Assembly (NCBI RefSeq): GCF_014640555.1
Contig: NZ_BMHE01000027.1
Location: 1-64,000, forward strand
From: Paenibacillus marchantiophytorum
GTDB lineage: Bacteria; Bacillota; Bacilli; Paenibacillales; NBRC-103111
Length of the DNA: 64,000 nt
Reading direction: 5' to 3'
Under the pieces are notes generated by a model. The model ran no database searches, was not told the DNA's origin, and was given only the letters and a program-made list of their open reading frames with translations. Positions 9,169-16,563 of this stretch are shown in pieces. Position 1 is the stretch's first letter; each line of letters begins with the position of its first letter. The position numbers and the translations under genes are program-made.

Positions 9169-10509
9169 ATGGGGAAATATTTTGGTACAGATGGTGTTCG
9201 AGGCGTCGCTAATGGCGAGCTGACACCAGAATTAGCTTATAAAGTAGGCCGCTGCGGCGGTTATGTCTTAACCAGACAAGCAAAGCATCCGAAAGTCGTG
9301 ATCGGGAGAGATACACGGATTTCGGGGCCGATGCTAGAGGCTTCTTTAGTAGCTGGTTTATTGTCGATTGGTGTCGAAGTTATTCGAATTGGTGTCGTAA
9401 GCACACCAGCGGTAGCTTATTTGACGAAGAAGCTTGGCGCAGATGCGGGCGTAATGATTTCGGCTTCGCATAATCCTGTTGAGGACAATGGGATTAAGTT
9501 TTTCGGCGGCGACGGCTTCAAGCTGTTGGACGAGACGGAACTTGAAATTGAGCAGCTGCTTGATGCAGCTGTTGATGAATTGCCTCGCCCGGTTGGCGGC
9601 GAGATTGGTACGGTTACAGATGAGCCAGATGCGAAGCTTGCTTATCTGGCGTTCTTGAAGGAGACGGTATCCCAGTCTTTCGTTGGATACAAGGTCGTTC
9701 TGGATTGTGCGAATGGCTCAGCCTATGAGCTTGCACCTACCATATTCCGCGAGCTGGGAGCGGAAGTAATCACCATCGGCGCTGAGCCGAACGGTCGCAA
9801 TATCAACGATCATTGCGGCTCCACGCATCCTGAAAACCTGCGCGCTGAAGTGGTGAAACATGGCGCAGCCATAGGTCTTGCTTTTGATGGCGATGCGGAT
9901 CGTCTGATCGCGATCGATGAGACGGGCGAGGAAGTCGACGGAGACTTCATTCTGAGCATTCTGGGCGACGCGTTGAACCGCGCAGGCAAGCTGAACCACG
10001 GCACCATTGTGACAACAGTGATGGCGAATATTGGCTTTTTCAAAGGGATTGAAAAAGCAGGTCTGAAAGCTATGCAAACGGCTGTTGGCGATCGCTACGT
10101 GATGGAAGAAATGCGTAAAGGCGGCTATAACTTAGGCGGAGAGCAGTCAGGTCATGTCATTTTCTTGGATTACATCTCTACAGGTGATGGGATTCTAACC
10201 GCTTTGCAATTGGTGAACACGATTGTGGAGTCTGGGCGTAAGCTAAGCGAATTGAAAGGTATCATGCGTAAATTCCCGCAACTACTGGTGAATATTCGTG
10301 TAGCTGACAAGAGCAAGCTGAAAGACAATGCTGTGATTGAAGAAGCTATTCGCAAAGTAGAAGATGAACTCGGCGACAATGGCCGCGTGTTAGTGCGTCC
10401 TTCCGGTACGGAATCCTTGATTCGTGTTATGGCTGAAGGCCCTGACAAGGAACAGGTGGAAGCTTATGTCCATGATATTGCGAAGGTCATCCAAGAACAA
10501 TTGGTATAA
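9169..10509 (+). CDS. glmM: Phosphoglucosamine mutase
   Basis: Interconverts glucosamine-6-phosphate and glucosamine-1-phosphate on the route to UDP-GlcNAc and peptidoglycan. The 446-aa length is typical. The phosphoserine loop (ISASHNPVEDNG, near residue 100), the metal loop DGDADR and the C-terminal phosphate-binding RPSGTES are all intact. The start ATG follows GAGGAG. It closes the cdaA-cdaR-glmM operon and is followed by a hairpin. Confidence 0.97.
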   Translation: MGKYFGTDGVRGVANGELTPELAYKVGRCGGYVLTRQAKHPKVVIGRDTRISGPMLEASLVAGLLSIGVEVIRIGVVSTPAVAYLTKKLGADAGVMISASHNPVEDNGIKFFGGDGFKLLDETELEIEQLLDAAVDELPRPVGGEIGTVTDEPDAKLAYLAFLKETVSQSFVGYKVVLDCANGSAYELAPTIFRELGAEVITIGAEPNGRNINDHCGSTHPENLRAEVVKHGAAIGLAFDGDADRLIAIDETGEEVDGDFILSILGDALNRAGKLNHGTIVTTVMANIGFFKGIEKAGLKAMQTAVGDRYVMEEMRKGGYNLGGEQSGHVIFLDYISTGDGILTALQLVNTIVESGRKLSELKGIMRKFPQLLVNIRVADKSKLKDNAVIEEAIRKVEDELGDNGRVLVRPSGTESLIRVMAEGPDKEQVEAYVHDIAKVIQEQLV

Positions 10510-10517
10510 TATAGGTC

Positions 10518-10565
10518 ATCCCCCCAAACGTTGTTTGCTAGGCTTCAGCGGATTGGGGGATTTTC
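10518..10565 (+). terminator. Probable terminator after glmM
   Basis: ATCCCCCCAA pairs with TTGGGGGAT (one bulge) and is followed by a short T run, eight bases after the glmM stop. Confidence 0.6.
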
Positions 10566-10580
10566 CGAAGAAAAAATAAG

Positions 10581-10609
10581 TTGCACAAGACGCATAAAAT
10601 GAATATGAT
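10581..10609 (+). promoter_or_regulatory. Promoter of the glmS leader
   Basis: TTGCAC (10581-10586), a 17-base spacer and TATGAT (10604-10609) fit a sigma-A promoter. Transcription would start near 10616, about 45 bases before the ribozyme cleavage site. Confidence 0.65.
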
Positions 10610-10659
10610 GTATTTGACTCAAGAAGGAAAGGCAGGGTAGAGGTTGACCAATAATAATA

Positions 10660-10835
10660 GCGCCAGAACTCGCAAGCGGAACGGGAAATGTAGCAAAGCT
10701 GCTACTACGCAGGTGAGTTGACGAGGTGAAGGTGTTCGAAACATTCGGCGGGGACCTTCCGGCATGAGGAGTGCCGTTAAGTTGGAGAGCAAAAACGTCT
10801 GGGCGACCAGGCTGACAAGTATCCAACATCCATTT
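10660..10835 (+). promoter_or_regulatory. glmS ribozyme (GlcN6P-responsive riboswitch)
   Basis: A self-cleaving leader RNA that uses glucosamine-6-phosphate as cofactor and shuts off glmS when the product is abundant. The conserved core GCGCCAGAACT begins at 10660, so cleavage is expected between A10659 and G10660. The downstream GTTGACGAGGTG, ATTCGGCGG and GGACCTTCCGGC segments match the P2-P4 core of the family. The 3' limit is approximate. It lies about 130 bases before glmS, as usual in Bacillota. Confidence 0.93.
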
Positions 10836-10964
10836 ATTTCAGTATGCACTTATTGATCGTCCAAATATAGATTTATTTAGGCATGTCTTTTTATTATGAA
10901 CATTAAGATCTTTGAAAAATAGCCCTTGTTGAAGAGGCTTATAAAACTATGGAGGTACTACACT

Positions 10965-12794
10965 ATGTGCGGAATCGTTGGTTATATCGGAAAGCGGAAT
11001 TCTCAGGAGATTTTATTGGAAGGGCTCAAAAAGCTCGAATATAGAGGGTATGACTCCGCGGGAGTTGCCGTATATACAGCAGATGGTTTGCAGATTAAGA
11101 AAGCAAAAGGCCGCATCGCGAATCTTGAATCCAAGCTGGAGGAGACTCCACTGAACGGAAGCGTTGGAATCGGACATACGCGATGGGCGACACACGGTAA
11201 ACCTTCCGATGTTAATTCGCACCCACACACGGATAATTCTCTGAAATTCTCTGTTGTGCATAACGGAATCATCGAAAATTATATGACCTTGAAGGAAGAG
11301 CTTATTGCTAAAGGGCATAATTTTGTATCGGAAACAGATACAGAAGTAATTTCACATCTTATCGCTGATTTATATGAGGGTGATATTCTTAAAGCCGTTC
11401 AAAAAGCAGTGAAGTTTATGACAGGCGCATTTGCACTAGGTGTACTGACAGAGTACGAGCCGGATCGACTTGTTGCTGTTCGTCAAGCTAGTCCATTGAT
11501 CATTGGCATTGGCGAAGGTGAGAACTTCATCGGTTCCGATATCCCTGCTATTCTTGAATACACACGGAATGTGTTCATTTTGAATGATGGCGAAATGGCG
11601 CTTTTAACACGAGAAGGTGTCGAATTAATGACGCTCGAAGGCAATTTTATTTCCAGGGAAATGTTTCATGTCGATTGGGACATTGTTACGGCGGAAAAAG
11701 CCGGATTTGATCACTTTATGCTGAAGGAAATCTACGAACAGCCCAAGGCTTATCGGGATACGATGGGCAGCCGCATTGCTTCGGATGGAAACAGTGTTAC
11801 GTTAAACGAACTGACGATTACACCTGAAGCGATTCGCAAGATCAGTCGTGTTCATATTGTTGCCTGTGGTACGGCCTATCATGCGGGCATGGTTGGGAAG
11901 TATGTCATTGAGAAAATGGCGCGTATTCCCGTGGAAACGGACGTAGCGTCTGAATATCGTTACCGGTCTCCGATTATTACGAAGGATACCCTCGTTATTG
12001 TCGTTAGCCAATCCGGTGAAACCGCGGATACGTTGGCTGCGCTGCGTGAAGCCAAGCGTTGCGGTGCTCACGTTCTGGCCATTACGAACGTTGTTGGCAG
12101 TTCTGTAGCTCGCGAAGCGAACGACATTATTACAACGTGGGCGGGGCCTGAGATTGCCGTAGCTTCGACAAAGGCTTATACGTCGCAACTGATTGCTTTT
12201 TACCTGCTTGGGCTGCATTTGGCCCAAACACTTGGTACGCAAACAGCTGGACAAATTACGGAAGTTATCACAGCTCTGAAAGAGCTTCCTACCCAAGTGG
12301 AAGAGATTCTTGGGCAAGCAGAAGCCTTGAAAGTGGTTGCTGAAGAGATGGCAAAACATGATAACCTCTTCTTCATCGGTAGGGGATTAGACTATGCCGT
12401 AGCTCTGGAAGGCTCCTTGAAGCTGAAAGAGATTTCGTACATCCACTCTGAGGCTTACCCTGCTGGTGAATTAAAGCACGGTACGTTGGCTTTGATCGAG
12501 GATGGTATTCCAGTTATCGCGTTGGCTACACAGCATGACCTGCTGGAGAAAACGGTCAGCAACATTAAAGAAGTGAAGGCCCGCGGCGCTAACGTGCTAG
12601 GAATCGCCGTGGAAGGCGAGCTTGAGCTGCAGAAGTCGGTAGACAGTACTTTTGTGATTCCTAAGACTTTGGATGTGTTATCCTCTGCCTTAGCGGTTAT
12701 CCCGCTGCAGTTGCTCTCTTATTATGCTTCGTTGGCGCGTGGCAATGATGTTGATAAGCCGCGTAATTTGGCGAAGAGTGTGACGGTGGAGTGA
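10965..12794 (+). CDS. glmS: Glutamine-fructose-6-phosphate aminotransferase (isomerizing)
   Basis: Makes glucosamine-6-phosphate from fructose-6-phosphate and glutamine, the first step to UDP-GlcNAc. The 609-aa protein starts MCGIVGYIG, so Cys2 becomes the N-terminal nucleophile of the glutaminase domain; this fixes the ATG at 10965 (GGAGG upstream) over the in-frame codon at 10926. Two SIS sugar-isomerase domains follow (VACGTAYHAG, SQSGETADT), and the protein ends in the conserved KPRNLAKSVTVE. The 3' end of this gene is the classical attTn7 recognition site, and a Tn7-like element is inserted just beyond it. Confidence 0.98.
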   Translation: MCGIVGYIGKRNSQEILLEGLKKLEYRGYDSAGVAVYTADGLQIKKAKGRIANLESKLEETPLNGSVGIGHTRWATHGKPSDVNSHPHTDNSLKFSVVHNGIIENYMTLKEELIAKGHNFVSETDTEVISHLIADLYEGDILKAVQKAVKFMTGAFALGVLTEYEPDRLVAVRQASPLIIGIGEGENFIGSDIPAILEYTRNVFILNDGEMALLTREGVELMTLEGNFISREMFHVDWDIVTAEKAGFDHFMLKEIYEQPKAYRDTMGSRIASDGNSVTLNELTITPEAIRKISRVHIVACGTAYHAGMVGKYVIEKMARIPVETDVASEYRYRSPIITKDTLVIVVSQSGETADTLAALREAKRCGAHVLAITNVVGSSVAREANDIITTWAGPEIAVASTKAYTSQLIAFYLLGLHLAQTLGTQTAGQITEVITALKELPTQVEEILGQAEALKVVAEEMAKHDNLFFIGRGLDYAVALEGSLKLKEISYIHSEAYPAGELKHGTLALIEDGIPVIALATQHDLLEKTVSNIKEVKARGANVLGIAVEGELELQKSVDSTFVIPKTLDVLSSALAVIPLQLLSYYASLARGNDVDKPRNLAKSVTVE

Positions 12795-12813
12795 TTTTTT
12801 ACTGATGTGACAG

Positions 12814-12818
12814 AAGAT
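12814..12818 (+). other. attTn7 target-site duplication, left copy (AAGAT)
   Basis: AAGAT lies 20-24 bases after the last base of the glmS stop codon and directly abuts the left end of the 45-kb element. The same five bases abut its right end at 57927-57931. Tn7 relatives duplicate 5 bp at about this distance from glmS. Confidence 0.85.
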
Positions 12819-12828
12819 TGGAGTTTGG

Positions 12829-12972
12829 TATTAAAGTTGTGTTCCTGATCGCATTAAAGTTGTGTATTGATGGAAAAGTTGTGTTCCGGCGGTATTAAAG
12901 TTGTGTACTGAGCTTTAATGTTGTGTTCTATTCGGGATTATAGTTGTGTGCTGAGTAATAAAGTTGGTGCTA
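12829..12972 (+). repeat. glmS-proximal end array: seven putative TnsB sites
   Basis: Seven direct copies of a site close to ATTAAAGTTGTGTNCTG occur at about 20-base spacing (near 12831, 12853, 12872, 12893, 12913, 12935, 12957), decaying inward. The terminal copy recurs inverted at 57899-57926. Arrays of transposase-binding repeats are typical of Tn7-like ends; binding by the TnsB at 36350 is inferred. Confidence 0.85.
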
Positions 12973-12973
12973 C

Positions 12974-13014
12974 GTATTGAAGACCCTGAGTTGGTTTCTC
13001 AGGGTCTTCAATAC
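12974..13014. repeat. Perfect 17-bp hairpin between end array and XRE gene
   Basis: GTATTGAAGACCCTGAG (12974-12990) and its exact reverse complement (12998-13014) flank a 7-base loop. There is no T run after it, so it is not an obvious rightward terminator. It could be a leftward terminator, an operator for the XRE regulator, or an insulator against glmS read-through. The second element has an equivalent hairpin at the same relative place (58027-58058). Confidence 0.7.
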
Positions 13015-13047
13015 ACTTACATCTATATAGAATAGTGGTGTTTTGGG

Positions 13048-13389
13048 ATGAGTGATATAGGATTCCGAATTAAAAGTATTCGTAAAGCGAATAATCTTAA
13101 TCAATCACAATTTGCTAAGACGATTGGAATTTCCCAAGGCAATTTAAGTGAAATTGAAATGGGAAATAGTAATCCTTCAGCGGAGACATTAATCTCAATT
13201 AGAGTTGAGTATAAAGTAAATCTTAACTGGTTGTTAGCTGGATATGACTCGACCGACGGGTTTACATATGATGACAGTAGTGAGAAAAAGTTAATTGAGG
13301 AATATAGAAGCTTGAATGATTACGATAAAAATGAAATTATTGAGATTGTTCAGTTAAAAAACAGATTAAGATCGATAACGTCGCCATGA
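13048..13389 (+). CDS. XRE-family transcriptional regulator (element 1, end-proximal)
   Basis: A 113-aa protein with an N-terminal Cro/CI helix-turn-helix (residues ~6-60: IKSIRKANNLNQSQFAKTIGISQGNLSEIEMGNSNPS) and a short C-terminal helix likely used for dimerisation (EIIEIVQLKNRL). It resembles the XRE protein at 58072-58419 along its whole length, which occupies the same position in the neighbouring element. It probably represses element genes, possibly through the adjacent hairpin; the target is inferred. Start ATG 13048 follows TTTTGGG. Confidence 0.85.
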   Translation: MSDIGFRIKSIRKANNLNQSQFAKTIGISQGNLSEIEMGNSNPSAETLISIRVEYKVNLNWLLAGYDSTDGFTYDDSSEKKLIEEYRSLNDYDKNEIIEIVQLKNRLRSITSP

Positions 13390-13490
13390 AACAATATTAA
13401 TTCGAGAGTCAAAGAAAGTTGTTGTGCTGTCTCTAAAAACACACCGCTATCTCACATAATCTGCCTATTACACTTAAAGTTTGACGTCAA

Positions 13491-13538
13491 ACCGAACGAA
13501 ATCCAGGGAGTCACTCCTGCATTTTGCTCGGTTTTTTC
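13491..13538 (+). terminator. Probable terminator after the XRE gene
   Basis: An imperfect long hairpin (ACCGAACGAAAT ... ATTTTGCTCGGT) ends in a run of six T about 100 bases after the XRE stop codon. A smaller palindrome GTTTGACGTCAAAC lies just before it. Confidence 0.6.
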
Positions 13539-13580
13539 TTTTCCTTACGCACATTCTCAGTTAATATCTAGTGTTAAAAG

Positions 13581-13641
13581 AAAATAAACTATTAGACTTT
13601 GAAAATAAAGTGTTAGACTGAGAAAATATAGTATTAGACCG
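13581..13641 (+). repeat. Mini-element left end: three 21-bp tandem repeats
   Basis: Copies start at 13581, 13602 and 13623, exactly two helical turns apart, each close to AAAATAAAGTGTTAGACTG. The same motif is present in inverted orientation at the right end. Confidence 0.88.
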
Positions 13642-13697
13642 AACTGTGGCGGTATTTGAATAAAGACACAGAGAGGGTTTGGAGGGAGTTAGTAATT

Positions 13698-13859
13698 ATG
13701 GCACACTGTCAGTCTTGTGGTGACAAGAAAGAAGAAAAAGAATTGATTCTTTTTGATGGCACTGCTCATCCCGAACTAAACGAACGACACAAAGGGGAAT
13801 TTTCTACTCCCATGTCCATTTGTTTGCCATGTTATTATGCGATTACAGGAGTACGTTAA
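13698..13859 (+). CDS. Small zinc-ribbon-like protein (mini-element cargo)
   Basis: A 53-aa protein starting MAHCQSCG with two CxxC pairs (CQSC near the start, CLPC near the end), likely binding one zinc. I prefer the ATG at 13698 because GGAGGGAG precedes it; a longer reading would begin at 13656. It overlaps the next reading frame by 23 bases. No specific function can be assigned. Confidence 0.5.
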   Translation: MAHCQSCGDKKEEKELILFDGTAHPELNERHKGEFSTPMSICLPCYYAITGVR

Positions 13860-14148
13860 AGGATTGAAAGGAGTGGCTAGTATAGAAATCAATTGGAATG
13901 AAATAAACTTAATTCTTCAGGAAAGATCAAGTAAAGCATCATACATGGTACAGCCTAATGAAATGAATAACGAAGATTATTCAAAAATTGTTTTTTTGCT
14001 AAATGAGATCGATCGTTTTCCTGATAATCAAAAGACTGTTGCTGAATCAGGAGCTAACCTTAATAAATACCTGTCCGAGAAGTACCGTGATTTATCTACT
14101 GACAGTATTAACCGTTTAGTTACCCGATTTTGTTTCGTTAATAGATAG
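13837..14148 (+). CDS. Hypothetical protein (mini-element cargo)
   Basis: An open frame of up to 103 aa, acidic and probably mostly helical, ending DSINRLVTRFCFVNR. The start is uncertain: the ATG at 13837 lies inside the previous gene, and AAAGGAG at about 13868 would favour a later non-ATG start. I do not recognise the family. About 185 bases with no gene separate it from the AlbA_2 gene. Confidence 0.4.
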   Translation: MRLQEYVKGLKGVASIEINWNEINLILQERSSKASYMVQPNEMNNEDYSKIVFLLNEIDRFPDNQKTVAESGANLNKYLSEKYRDLSTDSINRLVTRFCFVNR

Positions 14149-14334
14149 GGTCTTCCTCTAATTGTGGTTATTATGAAGGGGATGTCTACAACAACGGCAG
14201 CCTTTTTCTTGGTTACGGTTCGTAATACTTTTGCCCTGTTAATCAACACGTGTGAATGAGATAATGGAGCCAACCGAAGAGAAAAGCGAAATTGATATTT
14301 CTTTATGGAACCAATTCTAAGGGGGAGACCACCC

Positions 14335-15531
14335 ATGAGATTAAATGGCAAGCGCATTGCAGATCTAACCGCAGAAGACATTGGCCAGCTTGTATTCAAC
14401 AAAGTACCCGAATCGATCACACTGGAATACAAAGCAGAAGGACCAGCTCTAAGCAGCGATGGAGATAAAAAGGAATTTCTGGGCGATTTATCGGCCATGG
14501 CAAACACTAACGGCGGGTTGCTGATCTTCGGAATAAAAGAAGCCAAAGAAGACGGGAAAAATGCAGGCTATCCGGAAGAAATAACCGGCATTAAAGATCC
14601 CCGAAACGGAAATCCCGTAAACGTCGAACAACTGAAACAAGTTTTGGACAGCGTAATCCGAGACAACCTAGCCCCCCGTCTATCCGGAATCGAATACGCA
14701 CCCATCCAATACGAGGATCGGCTGGTATTCATTATAGGCGTGCCGCGTAGCTTACAGTCCCCGCATATGATCACCTTCAAAAGCGACACCAAATTTTATA
14801 AACGAACCAACTCCGGAAAGTATCAAATGGATGTAAGGGAGATTCGAGAGGCGATGTTAAGAACAAGCAGATGGAAAGAAAGCGCAGAGCAATTTAGAGA
14901 GGTTCGAATCAACGCAAAACATAGGATAGACACTGGCCCGATCTATGGTGGAACCGTTTTGTTGCATGTCATACCGCTCGGGGACAGGGAAACCATAGAT
15001 CTCAAGGGGAAGAGGCGGGAAGTGCTGGAGCTATTCCCGGAAATAGTAACAAACCGAGACACTGTAACCTTCAATCTGGATGGACTTAAAAAGCATTCAA
15101 CATCAGCAGAGGAATACTATTATCAGATTTACCGAAACGGAGGCATGGAATCCTGTGAGATTATTTGTCACGATAAAGACGCGGACGGATCTTGGCAAGT
15201 CCAATTGCCCGAGATCACCAATACCGCTCTCAAGCATCTGCACCACTACATGGAGTTTGCCAAAAATCAAAATATCACAGCCCCATTCGTGGTGTTCTTG
15301 AGTGTCATTCGTATGGGCAAAGCCTACGTAAGAGTGAGCCATATCGGAAAACAACATTTTTCGCAAGGCGAGGATATGATCCTCTTCCCAGGAGTCGTCA
15401 TCGATGAGGATAATGCAAATTTGCCTGCAATCATGCAGTCCACATTTGATATCCTCTACCAAGCATGTGGACTAGAATCATGCAATGTCTATGACAGCGC
15501 AGGCAATTACACGTTTGACTACTTAAGATAA
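14335..15531 (+). CDS. AlbA_2/Schlafen-type ATP-binding protein
   Basis: A 398-aa protein whose first ~150 residues are an AlbA_2 (formerly AAA_4) domain: ITLEYKAEG, then EFLGDLSAMANTNGGLLIFGIKE, the usual E-x-K and A-N-x-x-GG signatures. The remaining half is not recognised. AlbA_2 proteins are common in defence islands and relate to Schlafen-type nucleases. The start ATG follows AAGGGGGAG. It is the main gene of the nested mini-element, is transcribed rightwards and has no partner gene beside it, so it is a candidate single-gene defence or regulatory cargo. Confidence 0.75.
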   Translation: MRLNGKRIADLTAEDIGQLVFNKVPESITLEYKAEGPALSSDGDKKEFLGDLSAMANTNGGLLIFGIKEAKEDGKNAGYPEEITGIKDPRNGNPVNVEQLKQVLDSVIRDNLAPRLSGIEYAPIQYEDRLVFIIGVPRSLQSPHMITFKSDTKFYKRTNSGKYQMDVREIREAMLRTSRWKESAEQFREVRINAKHRIDTGPIYGGTVLLHVIPLGDRETIDLKGKRREVLELFPEIVTNRDTVTFNLDGLKKHSTSAEEYYYQIYRNGGMESCEIICHDKDADGSWQVQLPEITNTALKHLHHYMEFAKNQNITAPFVVFLSVIRMGKAYVRVSHIGKQHFSQGEDMILFPGVVIDEDNANLPAIMQSTFDILYQACGLESCNVYDSAGNYTFDYLR

Positions 15532-15732
15532 TCCCCGTATGGCCGAAAAAAAGAGGGGCTGTAAAGCACCGTCAATTTAAAGTGGATTTAGGATCTTCTG
15601 ATAATGAATGGTTTTTCTCTCGGGATATACTGAACGCCCGTTTAGTATATGAAGAAGATTTATTTTTAGACTAAACATGAATCAGTAACAGGAACGGGTT
15701 AACCAACTAAATATATAAGTAACAGCAGCGGC

Positions 15733-15875
15733 AGTCTAAGACTTTATTTTTCAAGCCTTGGTCCGCCGCTGTTTCATTTTTATAGTCAGTCTAATACTTA
15801 TTTTTCGAAGTCTGACGATTTTCAATCCTCATAAACCCCGTTAATTCAAGTCTTTCGGTCTATAACTTTATTTGT
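15733..15875 (-). repeat. Mini-element right end: three spaced inverted copies of the end repeat
   Basis: AGTCTAAGACTTTATTTTTC (15733-15752), AGTCTAATACTTATTTTTCG (15788-15807) and GGTCTATAACTTTATTTGT (15857-15875) are reverse complements of the left-end repeat. A GC-rich inverted repeat (AACAGCAGCGGC/GCCGCTGTT, 15721-15772) overlaps the inner copy. Confidence 0.85.
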
Positions 15876-15888
15876 AATTGTCATCTAG

Positions 15889-16457
15889 CCCATCCCCAAT
15901 CGTGTTCCCTTTCTCTTTCTTCAAACCTAAAAACTCCAAAAGCCATCACACCTGCATTTCCCCTGATTTCTTTCCCAACTTTTCATGCTAGATGGATTGA
16001 TCATTTTCTCAATTGTCTTCTTCAAACGGAGACTACTAGTCCCTGATCTTTCCTTATGATTTTCTCCTGCTTTACATTAAACTTTATTTGCATTTTCGCT
16101 GGTTTGTCAGGCAGTTCCTCTAAGATTTTATTCGCCTTCGCATTAAACTTTTAGTGGTTTAGCGTAAAGAAGAAATGGGTGGATAAAAGGCTGAGAGACC
16201 AAGTGGGGCGGGGATTAGCACGGGTGGAAGTGTGAGGAGGCTAGAGGCAAACTTTAAGACAAATTGACAACTACATTACATTAAGTATTAAAAGATTGTT
16301 CCTTATCCACATACTCCTTTCTTTTTATTTACTTAATTAGCTCTCCTAAAACTCAGTTATCGTGCTTTTATAAGTATTATTTCGTTTCGACTGTGGTGTT
16401 CTAAAGTATGGTCTTCATTATTGTTATTTAATTGTTGCATAAATTGATAGTAATAAA
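15889..16457. other. Non-coding stretch before the defence operon
   Basis: About 570 bases between the mini-element and the operon promoter hold no convincing gene. The sequence is AT-rich with several loose CATTAAACTTT-like motifs (around 16075 and 16140) that could be degraded repeats. I see no clear structure beyond this. Confidence 0.5.
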
Positions 16458-16548
16458 AGAGAATGAAATGAACAATTAAAAATTTGAAAATTGACAACTT
16501 AAACCAAATAACGTATATTCATAAAGAGAAAGAGAGTGAAATGAACAA
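16458..16548 (+). repeat. Direct repeat pair flanking the operon promoter
   Basis: AGAGAATGAAATGAACAA (16458-16475) and AGAGAGTGAAATGAACAA (16531-16548) match at 17 of 18 positions, one upstream of the -35 box and one just downstream of the start point. They bracket the promoter at 16491-16519 and look like a two-site operator that could support looping repression. Confidence 0.65.
16491..16519 (+). promoter_or_regulatory. Strong sigma-A promoter of the 17-kb operon
   Basis: A consensus TTGACA (16491-16496), exactly 17 bases, then TATATT (16514-16519). It is the best promoter in the accessory region and lies 45 bases before the first gene. Confidence 0.85.
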
Positions 16549-16563
16549 AGGAGTAATCATGAT

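Larger units (their letters stand above)
13572..15883 (+). mobile_element. 2.3-kb non-autonomous Tn7-like mini-element nested in element 1
   Basis: The left end (TGTTAAAAGAAAATAAACT...) and the reverse complement of the right end (TGACAATTACAAATAAAGT...) align without gaps. The sequence TCTAG is perfectly duplicated outside both (13567-13571, 15884-15888). Each end has three copies of AAAATAAAGTNTTAGACT, tightly packed on the left (exactly 21-base spacing) and spread on the right (55 and 69 bases), like the dense and sparse ends of Tn7. It encodes two small proteins and an AlbA_2 protein but no transposase, so it must be moved in trans. Its repeats differ from those of elements 1 and 2. Confidence 0.9.

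Noticed and set aside
12806..12808. TGT at 12806 as the left tip of element 1 (Tn7 ends start TGT)
   Set aside because: Using it gives no matching target duplication and misaligns with the right end; starting at 12819 gives both a 5-bp duplication and a gap-free match of the ends.
12829..12972. CRISPR or phage-operator array behind glmS
   Set aside because: The repeats are degenerate direct repeats whose outermost copy recurs inverted 45 kb away beside the same 5-bp duplication, which is the pattern of transposon ends.
14028..14546. 172-aa minus-strand frame over the start of the AlbA_2 gene
   Set aside because: The plus-strand gene has a good ribosome site and a recognisable domain; the minus frame has neither.
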